From Cryptomeria japonica (Eukaryota; Streptophyta; Pinopsida; Cupressales; Cupressaceae): a stretch of DNA of 60,000 nt. The notes beneath the pieces were generated by a model. The model did no database searches, had not been told where the DNA came from, and saw only the letters and a program-made list of their open reading frames with translations. The stretch lies in NCBI RefSeq assembly GCF_030272615.1, contig NC_081410.1:124497140-124557139 (forward strand), given 5' to 3'. This document shows, one piece after another, positions 22,576 through 31,550 of this stretch (the stretch's first letter is position 1; every line of letters begins with the position of its first letter). Position numbers and translations under genes: made by a program.

Positions 22576-24234
22576 ATTGTCCCACAAACTCCTGCAAGTG
22601 TTAGACGTTCTACGAGGAAAAGTAGACCCCCTGAAAGATTTTCTCCTTCTTTGTATTCTATTTTATCAACGGATTCTGGTGAACCAGAAGAATATGAAGA
22701 AGCAATGCAGGTAGATGCCAGACAACAGTGGGAGCTAGGCATGAAAGAGGAGATGGACTTCTTGATGAAAAATAAGACGTGGGACTTAGTCCCTTTACCT
22801 GCAGAAAAAAGAGCCTTGCCTAACAAATGGGTTTATCGGCTGAAGGAGGAGGAAGGAGGTCAGAAAAGATATAAGGCCAGACTTGTGGTAAAAGGTTTTG
22901 CACAGAAAAAGGGTATAGATTATGATGAAATATTTTCTCCAGTTGTAAAAATGACTTCAATTAGAACCGTACTTAGTCTTGTGGCTGCAGATGATTTACA
23001 TCTTAAACAATTAGATGTCAAAACAGCTTTTCTCCATGGAGATTTGGAGGAGGAAATTTACATGTTGCAACCACAGGGATATGAGGTCAAAGGTAAGGAG
23101 AACTTGGTGTGTAGGTTGAAGAAAAGTCTGTATGGCCTAAAGCAAGCACTCCGACAATGGTATTTAAAATTTGATAGTTTCATGGCTGAACAAGGTTATC
23201 ATAGATGTCATTCTGATCATTGTGTATATTTTAAGAGATTTGATAATGGCAGTTATATTATCCTATTGCTTTATGTTGATGACATGCTTGTTGCTGGGTC
23301 TAACATGCAACATATAAATGATCTTAAACAGAAATTAGCTAGGTCATTTTCTATGAAGGATTTAGGTGTAGCTAAGCAAATTCTCAGTATGAGGATTACA
23401 CGGGACAGGAAAAATAGAACCTTGAATTTGTCCCAAAGTGAGTATATAAAGAAGGTGTTGAAAAGATTTAACATGCAGGATGCAAAAACAGTTAGTACAC
23501 CTTTGGCTGGTCATTTCAAATTGACTAAGGAGATGTGCCCAAAGGCACAGGAAGAGGTTAATAAAATGTCTAACATCTCGTATTCATCAACTATTGGTAG
23601 TCTAATGTATGCAATGGTATGCACAAGGCTAGATATTGCACATGCAGTGGGAGTTGTGAGCAGGTTTATGAGTAATCCGAGTATGGAACATTGAAATGCT
23701 GTGAAATGGATTCTTCAGTATTTGAAAGGAACTACTACGAAGGCATTATGTTTCAAAGGATCTAATGCTGCTCTGAGTGGATTTGTTGACTCTGATCTGG
23801 CGGGTGATATTGATTCATGAAGGAGTACTATAGGGTATGTTTTTACTATAGGGGGAACTGCAGTCAGTTGGATTTCTAGGCTGCAAAAGGTTGCTACACG
23901 TTCAACCACTGAAGCTAAGTATGTTGCTGCTACAGAAGCTAGCAAAGAGATGATTTGGTTGCAATATTTTTTGAAGGAATTGGGTCAGACATAAGAGGAT
24001 AGACCATTGTATACTGATAGCTAGAGTGCCATTCATCTTGCAAAGAACTTTGCTTTTCATTCAAGGACAAAGCACATTCAACTCAGGTACCACTTCATCC
24101 GGATTGTTTTGGAGGAGGGTCAGTTACGGCTTGAGAAGATTCACACAAGTGAGAATCCTGCCGATATGTTCACAAAGGCAGTTCCACAGGAGAAGCTGAT
24201 TTCTTCATCAGTTTCTATTGGTCTTCTTGATTGA
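22576..24234 (+). pseudogene. Copia reverse transcriptase and RNase H region of pol
   Basis: RT begins at about 22,730 (ARQQWELGMKEEMDFL, NKTWDLVPLP, KWVYRLK, KARLVVKGFAQ, the D of QLDVKTAFLHGDL, LYGLKQA) and has the catalytic YVDD intact (LYVDDMLVAG). An open frame covers 22,651-23,694. RNase H follows: TIGSLMYAM, WILQYLKGT, TIGYVFTIGG, STTEAKYVAATEA, RTKHIQLRYHFIR, ENPADMFTK, ending TGA at 24,232. Stops are at 23,692 (TGA, Trp expected), 23,818 (TGA, Arg expected), 23,992 (TAA) and 24,022 (TAG, Gln expected). The enzyme would copy element RNA into DNA and degrade the RNA strand. Confidence 0.95.
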
Positions 24235-24310
24235 TAATTATGGAATTTATACCGGTCAAGTCCTAGTGTTTTATCCAGCGGATGTTGCATGTACAGTGGT
24301 GTCGTGTAGT

Positions 24311-24370
24311 ATCAGTCTCCAAGTGGGAGATTGTTCAATGTGGAGCTTGATCAGTCTCCAAGTGGGAGAT
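24311..24370 (+). repeat. Copia polypurine tract, duplicated
   Basis: CAGTCTCCAAGTGGGAGATT occurs twice, about 42 bp apart; only the second is followed directly by the 3' LTR (at 24,371). The first is followed by TGTTCAATGTGG, which resembles an LTR start. Confidence 0.85.
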
Positions 24371-24770
24371 TGTTGAAATGTAGCGACTGATCAGCAAAGT
24401 ACTGTACACTCAGCATGTATCCTCGCCGGGGTACGGGGGCGGTAGCCCCTGAGAAATTTTTTTTTGCCATTTTTCGTTGATGAAAACCGACATTGTAATA
24501 AAACCCTAAAAAGGCCGTCTTTGTTTGTTGCCCTAAAAATGCATGTTATAAGCGACTGGGATGCTTAAGGCATTGTAAGGTTGATGTACTATTTTTGCTG
24601 GATAATAAGAAAGATTGGACGGCTGTGTATGGTGGACGTAACCCATTCTGGGTGAACCACGTTAAATCTCTGTGTTATCTGTGTCCTATTTTATTTCTTT
24701 ATCTTTTGTATTTAAATCTGCATATAATTGTTAGTTCATATTTGCTTCAGATCTGCTTGAAACCCTAACA
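24371..24770 (+). repeat. Copia 3' LTR
   Basis: 400 bp, TGTTGAAATG...CCCTAACA. It holds a 52-bp GC-rich segment missing from the 5' LTR, with GGGG/CCCC arms around GGGGGCGG that could form a hairpin. Confidence 0.95.
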
Positions 24771-24775
24771 CCCAG

Positions 24776-26970
24776 CCTCAGAGAAATTCCACATATGCTA
24801 AATAGCAGTCAACTTATGCATCCTACTCAACCAATAAAACATCCGAGAGTTCTTAAATTGCGATGCACAATTATCTGACCATATGATATGTTGACGAAAT
24901 GATATGCCTCGGCTAGCAAAATCATCGTAGAATATTTGAAAACAACCTTGCACAAACTCTGTAGAGTGTGAGCAATCATCACTGATGTAAAAATGATACT
25001 CCCTCAATATCTTCCTATCCTCATCCATACTATCATGTGCATGAATGAATGCTATATGCAAAAATATGGCAACTTGTGTGGAGTTGTAATATTGTGATTG
25101 CACCTTGTTATGCGGTTGTAGTGTGTAGTTCTCTACAAAGTTAACAATTGAAATGATTGTATGAACTGGAAATGTGTCCTTGCATAGCTTAAATTGTGAG
25201 TCCAACCAACGAGCTCGATGGTTATGCCTTGCATACTCATACACTATATTCTCATGAAAGATGCCCATAAACTGATACAATGGAATCTTCTCACTAACCA
25301 ATTCACACCTTTTTGCTTCTTTTCCATCTTTTAGCATGTAGGCCACTGTCTTATATTTTTTAAATTCTACTAATTCATTACCAATTTCTTGTCCAATATC
25401 CATATGTTGACAAATTTGTAAATGTCGCAATCCACCACAATCAACACATGTGCCATCCAAGCAACACTTATTGTAATATACTTGACCATCTACTCTTTCA
25501 CATAAGATGCTAGATATGAATTCCCTTGAAGATGTCGATGGACCATTTATGTTGCATTCCTGCAAAACATTGTTAGCATGCAAATCTATACATATGCATT
25601 GATAAACATCATAATGGTTAGAAAATTCAATATGTACTCTACAACAACAAGTTGTACGTGTGTGATTTATTTTGAGATAAAAAGGATTTACCATTTCAAA
25701 GAACCTTTGACTAATTTTTATTTGAGGATACATACGTTGAAACTTGGCAAAAAATTGTGTTTGAGTCATATCCAAAAAATGTTTCGGATGTGGATAACGG
25801 ATTTTACTACCAATCCTCCTTCTTACAACATCTCTTTGATTTGGAGAGACCCTTGTGTTATTCTTCCAAAAATATTCAATTAGGGATCTCAAGGCTTCAA
25901 CAATTGCTTTATCTTTCCATGGTAATCTACTGGAAAATGCCCATAACTCATTGTTATATGGATCCTCCATTCTTTATTGCCTTCCCAAAGCTCTCATTAG
26001 AGTTTGTCTACTTAGATTCAATTGTTTACTTGTCTTTCTAAGGAGGCGATCTTTCTTATTTTGAGTGCTTACAATTGTTGATGTAATGACACATCGTGTG
26101 GCATTACTGTCTTTTGTGCATGAGTTAGAACCAACAGTATCATATGCATCCATCAGATTCTTCACAATAGATTTGTCGCTTGATTCAATCGATGTTCTTA
26201 GCCCAAGAATCTTCATTATAGGCCTAAATTTCAGATTTCTCATCATTTCAACAAATAGTTGACATCTTCCTGTCTCATTTAAAGGCTCAAAAAATATTTT
26301 CCATATCCGGCTAGCATGTCTTTGACAAGTACATTTCGGAAACTTGTCAAACATTGGTTTCAAAACATTAGTATCAATATCAATCAAATACTTAGGCTTT
26401 CTATGCAAAACTCTAGGAGGTGTTCTCAAACTTTGAGTTATCTCAAGATTAGGAATGTCAACAACATTAGGGTTAGGTGGCATACCTTCAACCGGAGATG
26501 AAAATGATGGCATACCTTGAAATTGAGGTGTACAAGATGGTGTAGCTCCAATGCTTGATGTCAGTTGGGAAGTACTTGGAACGTCAAATGTCATAGAGGG
26601 AGTGCATTCAATATGAGATGTTGTAGACACCAATAGTGTGCCAATAAGAGATGGTGTGCCTTCAACTTGAGATGTAAGAGATGGGGTGCCTTCAACTTGA
26701 ATTGTGGTAGACATGCTCTCAACCTCGGGATTCAATTGTTTCATTGCACGAAGGTTTTGCATCCATTGCCTTTGTGTGGCCAATTTTGTCTCTCTTAGAT
26801 TGGATGGATATTTCATGTTCCTCTTCAATTGGCAGCTCTTCAATTGACACCTCTTCTTCTATGGTATTCAATTTCCTTTGTTCACGAAGTTGCTTCATTC
26901 CTTCTCATTTTTTTGCATTCTTAGCTTCACGCTCTTCTAGTGTTACATTTTTTGGTCATTTCCTCGGCAT
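24776..26970 (-). pseudogene. Gene B of T, 5' part: transposase-like core
   Basis: The chosen start is the ATG at 26,970: MPRK, TGA, PKNVTLEEREAKNAKK, TGA, EGMKQLREQRKLN, a basic N-terminus whose two TGA codons fit CGA Arg. A frameshift lies near 26,790-26,850. The frame from 26,843 has a linker with VEGTPSL-type repeats and a folded region to 25,974, where a single TAA separates it from the 390-aa frame 25,970-24,798. In that part I see RVSPNQRDVVRRRIG, HPKHFLD, Cys ligands C169/C170-C175-C178-C187 (CCLDGTCVDCGG), NFVENYT (277-283, Asp expected at the Asn), YISDDCSH (D331, D332) and HIIWSDNCASQFKN (D366). After a TAG it reads HMWNFSEAG and is cut by the copia element. The spaced acidic motifs and the HGKG beyond resemble a DDD/E transposase. 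The first Asp is Asn here, so this copy would be inactive even without its stops. Confidence 0.8.
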
Positions 26971-27472
26971 GATGATGATTATGCATATGTTAAAATGGAT
27001 ATATGAAATTGAAATTATTTCATGTATTCCTTTTTTAAATTATTTCATAAGATCTTAAAAAGGATGTACGAAATTGCAAATTTTGTTTTAAACCACTAAA
27101 CAAATAATTTTCTTATGCAACTTCCTTCAAATGCATTGGTAAATCTAATGTAAATCTAATAGGATTATAATCAATTTTGACTCACACTTTTATTCTAACA
27201 TTTAAACAAAACAACACTTAATAAGTATTTGAATTCTAAAAACAAGAAAATATTACCTCAATTATTCAAATTTGATAAAAAAAACTATGTTCTTCCTCTT
27301 TGACGTTGCCAAATAAAAAAAAAGGTGGTGGAGAGCTAATGGAATGTATAAAACAACCTTGCATAAAATGTCAACACCATGCAAAAAGCATTTTTTTGTT
27401 TGATCATGCGTAGAAAGAAGAAAAAATGAGAGAATGTGGGCTTGGATCACGGGTCAAGGGTCCCATATAACC
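26971..27472. other. 5' flank of gene B
   Basis: AT-rich sequence upstream of the gene B start. It should contain the promoter, but no clear TATA element stands out. Short open frames are unsupported. Confidence 0.4.
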
Positions 27473-27650
27473 GTTTTTTAGTGCAGCTCATTTGGCCAAT
27501 GCCAAATATGGCGCTAGCCAAATGACTTCCATTGAAATTTTTTACCTTAAACTAAACACTAACTCTATATGCTATAAACTTTTTTTTGTGCAGCTCATAT
27601 TTGGCACTAGCCAAATGACTTCCATTGAAATTTTTTACCTTTGATAAATT
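27473..27650 (+). repeat. Direct duplication carrying TTTGGC..GCCAAA dyads
   Basis: Two copies, about 107 bp apart, of a block with GTGCAGCTCAT, a TTTGGC...GCCAAA dyad, then AGCCAAATGACTTCCATTG and AAATTTTTTACCTT. The dyads match the palindrome type seen near 30,290 and 30,545-30,660. Confidence 0.8.
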
Positions 27651-27666
27651 TCTACTCTATACCCAT

Positions 27667-30127
27667 AACGACACCATATCATGTCCTAAGAGGTCATATG
27701 GTGTCCTAAGGGGTCATAGGACACCATATGACCCATAACGACACCATATTGTGTCCTAAGGGGTCAAAAGACACCATATGACCCCTTAGGACACAATATG
27801 GTGTCATTATGGGTCGTATGGTGTCCTAAGGGGTCATATGGTGTCTTATGACCCCTTAGGAAACCATATGACCCCTTAGGACACAATATGGTGTCATTAT
27901 GGGTTGTATAGTGTTGTAAGGGGTCATATGGTGTCCTATGACCCCACCATATGACCCCTTAGGACACCATATGACCCCCTAGGACACAATAGGGTGTCGT
28001 TATGGGTTGTATGGTGTCCAAAGGGGTCATATGGTGTCTTATGACCCCTTAGGACACCATATGACCCCTTATGACATAATATGGTGTCGTTATGGGTTGT
28101 ATGGACACCTAAGGGGTCATATGGTGTCCTATGGGACCATAGGACACCATATGAACCCTTAGGTGTTGTTATGGGTCGTATGGTGTTGTAAGGGGTCATA
28201 TGGTATCCTATGACCCCTTAGGACACCATATGACTCCCTAGGACACAATAGGGTGTCATTATGGGTCGTATGGTGTCCTAAGGGGTCATATGGTGTCTTA
28301 TGACTCCTTAGGACACCATATGACCCCTTAGGACACAATATGGTGTCGTTATGGGTCGTATGGTGTCCTAAGGGGTCATATGGTGTCCTATGACCCCTTA
28401 GGACACCATATGGCCCCTTAGGACATAATATGGTGTTGTTATGGGTCATATGGACACCTAAGGAGTCATATGATGTCCTATGGGGCCATAGGACACCATA
28501 ATGACACCCTATTGTATCCTATGGGGTCATATGGTGTCCTAAGGGGTCATAGGGTGTCCTATGACCCCTTAGGACACCATATGACCCCCTAGGACACAAT
28601 AGGGTGTCATTATGGGTCGTATGGTGTCCTAAGGGGTCATATGGTGTCTTATGACCCCTTAGGACACAATACGGTGTTGTTATGGGTCGTATGGTGTCCT
28701 AAGGGGTCATATGGTGTCCTATGACCCCTTAGGACACCATATGACCCGTTAAGACACAATATGGTGTCGTTATGGGTCGTATGGACACCTAAGGGGTCAT
28801 ATGGTGTCCTATGGGGCCATAGGATACCATATGACCCCTTAGGTGTCATTATGGGTCGTATGGTGTCGTAAGAGGTCATATGGTGTCCTATGACCCCTTA
28901 GGATACCATATGACCCCTTAGGACACAATAGGGTGTCGTTATGGGTTGTATGGTGTTGTAAGGGGTCATATGGTTTCCTATGACCCTTTAGGACACCATA
29001 TGACCCCTTAGGATATAATATGGTGTCGTTATGGGTCGTATGGACACCTAAGGGGTCATATGGTGTCCTATGGGGCCATAGGACACCATATGACCCCTTA
29101 GGTGTCATTATGGGTTGTATGGAGTCGTTATGGGTCATATGGTGTCGTAAGGGGTCATATGGTGTCCTATGGCCCCTCAGGACACCATATGACACCCTAG
29201 GACACAATACTGTGTCGTTATGGGTCATATGGTGTCCTAAGGGGTCATATGGTGTCCTCTGTGTCCTAAGGGGTCATAAGACACCATATGACCCCTTAGG
29301 ACACCATACGACCCATAACGACACCCTATTGTGTCTTAGGGGGTCATATGGTGTCCTAAGGGGTCATAAGACACCATATGACCCCTTAAGACACCATATG
29401 ACCCATAACGACACCATATTGTGTCCTAAGGGGTCATATGGTGTCCTAAGGGGTCATAAGACACCATATGACCCTTAGGACACCATATGACCTGTTAGGA
29501 CACAATATGGTGTCGTTATGGGTTGTATGGACACCTAAGGGGTCATATGGTGTCCTATGGGGCCATAGGACACCATATGACCCCTTAGGTGTCCTTATGG
29601 TTTGTATGGTGTCATAAGGGGTCATATGGTGTCCTATGACCCCTTAGGACACCATATGACTCCTTAGGACATAATAGGGTGTCGTTATGGGTTGTATGGT
29701 GTCGTAAGGGGTCATATGGTTTCCTATGACCCTTTAGGACACCATATGACCCCTTAGGACACAATATGGTGTCGTTATGGGTCATATGTTGTCCTAAGGG
29801 GTCATATGGTGTCCTAAGCGGTCATATGATACCATATAACCCCTTAGGACACAATATGATCCCTAACGACACCTAAGGGGTCATATGGTGTCCTATGACC
29901 CATTAAGACACCATATGGTGCTGTTATGGGTTGTATGGTGTTCTAAGGGGTCATAGGCTGTCTTATGACCACTTAGGATAAAATATGGTGTCGTTATGGG
30001 TCCTATGGTAACCTAAGACGTCATATGGTGTCCTATGATCCCTTAGGACACCATATGACCGCTTAGGTGTTGTTAGGGGTCATTTTGTGTCGTAAGGGGC
30101 CATTTTATGTCCTATGACCCCTTAGGA
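27667..30127. repeat. 2.4-kb self-complementary mosaic minisatellite
   Basis: Built almost entirely from TGTCCTAAGGGGTCATATGG, its reverse complement, and linkers of the TCGTTATGGGTCGTATGG kind. Both orientations alternate at short intervals, so any stretch can pair with many others. Words such as CCATATGACCCCTTAGGACA recur dozens of times with one or two changes. The long open frames on both strands (YGVLRGHRTPYDPL repeats) are by-products of the repeat. It lies between the gene B start and the right end of T. Confidence 0.95.
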
Positions 30128-30200
30128 CCTAGAGAGAGGAGGGAATGAGGAAAAAACTGAGGGAAAGAGGTGAGAGAGGGAATTAGATGGGTGTAAGGAT

Positions 30201-30537
30201 GAAGAGGGAGATAGCTCGAGGGATAGGAGAATAAGGGAATTGTGAGAGCTAGAGAGGGGAGGGACAAAGGAAAGTTTGTATCTATTCCACATTTGGCACG
30301 CGCCAAATAGGGAGAGTGCCAAATGTGTACATAGAAACCCCCATCTCACATCTCGCTTCTTTATCTGCCTTCCCTCGTAGTTCCATCTCTCTCTATGAAC
30401 TAGATCTCATATTCTCTCTCTCCCCTTACCTCTTCTCAGGCTCTTCATTCTTATAGATACATACTCTTCTTTGTCTCTCCCCTTTCTAGCTCTCACAATT
30501 CCCTTATTCTGCTATCCCTCAAGCTATCTCCCTCTTC
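30201..30537. repeat. 69-bp purine/pyrimidine inverted repeat
   Basis: Arms 30,201-30,269 (GAAGAGGGAGATAGC and on, purine-rich) and 30,469-30,537 (its complement, pyrimidine-rich) match with four mismatches; the spacer is 199 bp. The same peptide-like string (LALTIPLF.YPSSYLPL) therefore appears on opposite strands. Flanking sequence stays purine-rich on the left and pyrimidine-rich on the right. Confidence 0.92.
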
Positions 30538-30735
30538 ATCTTTATTTGGTGCATGCCAAATGTGGAATATGGACCACATTTGGTGCACGCCAAATGGAAT
30601 ATCCATTCATCACATTTGGCGCACGCCAAATAGGGCGTTCACCATATTTGGCGAGTGCCAAATGGCCCACTTTGGGAAACACCAAACCTATGGTTTGGAT
30701 TTTCCTTGGGCATCCAAACCAAAGGTTTGGACGAC
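30285..30735. promoter_or_regulatory. Cluster of short palindromes near the right end of T
   Basis: Imperfect dyads of the type ATTTGGCGCACGCCAAAT occur at about 30,293, 30,546, 30,580, 30,613 and 30,640. Two others (CCAAACCTATGGTTTGG near 30,684 and CCAAACCAAAGGTTTGG near 30,715) use a related core. Those with TTTGGCGC fit the plant E2F consensus WTTSSCSS. They could bind the transposase or a host factor; the sequence shows only the clustering. Confidence 0.6.
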
Positions 30736-31513
30736 CATTTCAGGCTAGAGACGTGTTTTTATCAGAACATTGAAAATTTTGACATATTTTTGGTCGTGCT
30801 CTCCATCAGGTTTGCACGTGTTTCAATGAAGTTAAAAAAAATACCGTGGTAAACTTGAGCTCCCTCTTAGCTATCCAAAAATGTAATTTATTTCAAATTT
30901 TGATTTCGGTAAGTCCTTCATCTACAATTTCTTTTGTTAGTGTGTCTGTTTTTTGTCAAAACCAACATGCACTATTTTTGGTCTAGATTTTTACACGTTT
31001 ATCAAATTTTGAAAAAAATTACATTTTTAGAAACTAGACTCCATTCTACACAATTTAAAAAAAAAAGGTTTTGATTTTTGATTTGTTTTCAATGATTTTA
31101 GGGGGGAGCAAACTCAAATTTCTATTTTTCAGGATGTGTCCACTTCGAAAATTAGTAAAAAATCATATACTCATTAAAAAATTAGCTGAAAATTCTGGCA
31201 TAAACTACAAGGTGTTAGCTAATTTCTCACCAAAGCAATTTTAAAAATTAAAAAAAAAATTAACATTTTAGGGGGGCCACAACAGACGCTATGTTATGTT
31301 TTTTGCATAAAAACATGACCACTTTTTGTGGCTCCCCTTTTTGAAGCCTTTAATCTCCACCATTTTCAAACAAAATTAGTAGTTTAGAAAGTAGACTCGA
31401 AGCACTCAAACTCTTGTTCTTGTTGCATCTTCAAATTTGGAGTGTAACTATCTTCAATTTGTCGTTGAAGTTTAGACTTTGCTGATTTCAAAAAAAAGTG
31501 GCATCTTAAGACC
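30736..31513. other. Right subterminal region of T without recognisable content
   Basis: AT-rich, with several T- or A-runs and short AGGGGGG words (31,100 and 31,270). No coding frame or further dyad cluster was seen. Confidence 0.5.
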
Positions 31514-31546
31514 CCCTTTTGGTACCACAACTTGGTGCACATACCC
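31514..31546 (-). repeat. T right terminal inverted repeat
   Basis: Its reverse complement starts GGGTATGTGCACCAAGTTGT and continues GGTACCAAAA, matching the left end with four mismatches in 33 bp. The right target copy ACGA follows at 31,547-31,550. Confidence 0.85.
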
Positions 31547-31550
31547 ACGA

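Larger units (their letters stand above)
19901..24770 (+). mobile_element. Ty1/copia retrotransposon (TNT1-like), complete but inactivated
   Basis: 4,870 bp, bounded by LTRs that start TGTTGAAATG and end CCCTAACA. Order is LTR, PBS, gag, protease, integrase, RT, RNase H, PPT, LTR, the copia arrangement. Gag-pol is one frame from 20,309 to 24,234, broken by eleven in-frame stops and one frameshift at about 22,050. Aligned LTRs differ at about 15 of 348 positions by eye, almost all transitions, plus a 52-bp indel. It lies antisense to gene B. Confidence 0.96.
19896..24775 (+). repeat. Target site duplication flanking the copia element
   Basis: CCCAG at 19,896-19,900 and at 24,771-24,775: an exact 5-bp duplication. 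Removing the element and one copy restores an open junction in gene B. Confidence 0.95.
12868..31546. mobile_element. T: 18.7-kb DNA transposon with two convergent genes and internal arrays
   Basis: The left end reads GGGTATATGCATGAAGTTGT and the reverse complement of the right end reads GGGTATGTGCACCAAGTTGT; similarity goes on through GGTACCAAAA for 33 bp with four mismatches. T is flanked by A(T/C)GA, and the paralogous E2 LTR has the uninterrupted site. Contents from the left: terminal hairpins, gene A (+), a 110-bp array, a 359-bp array, gene B (-, interrupted by a copia element), a 2.4-kb self-complementary array, a 69-bp inverted repeat, a palindrome cluster and the right end. Without the copia element T is about 13.8 kb. 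The 4-bp duplication and the DDD/E-like gene B would fit Sola- or Academ-like superfamilies better than hAT, MULE, CACTA or Harbinger, but I cannot assign it firmly. Confidence 0.85.

Noticed and set aside
27936-29478. Long open frames on both strands (YGVLRGHRTPYDPL-type repeats)
   Set aside because: They follow from the low stop density of the self-complementary minisatellite and occur on both strands at once; there is no start context or non-repeat domain.
12868-31546. CRISPR array or prokaryotic mobile island as an explanation for the regular 359-bp repeats
   Set aside because: Units are contiguous without unique spacers, and the context is a plant transposon with spliced genes.
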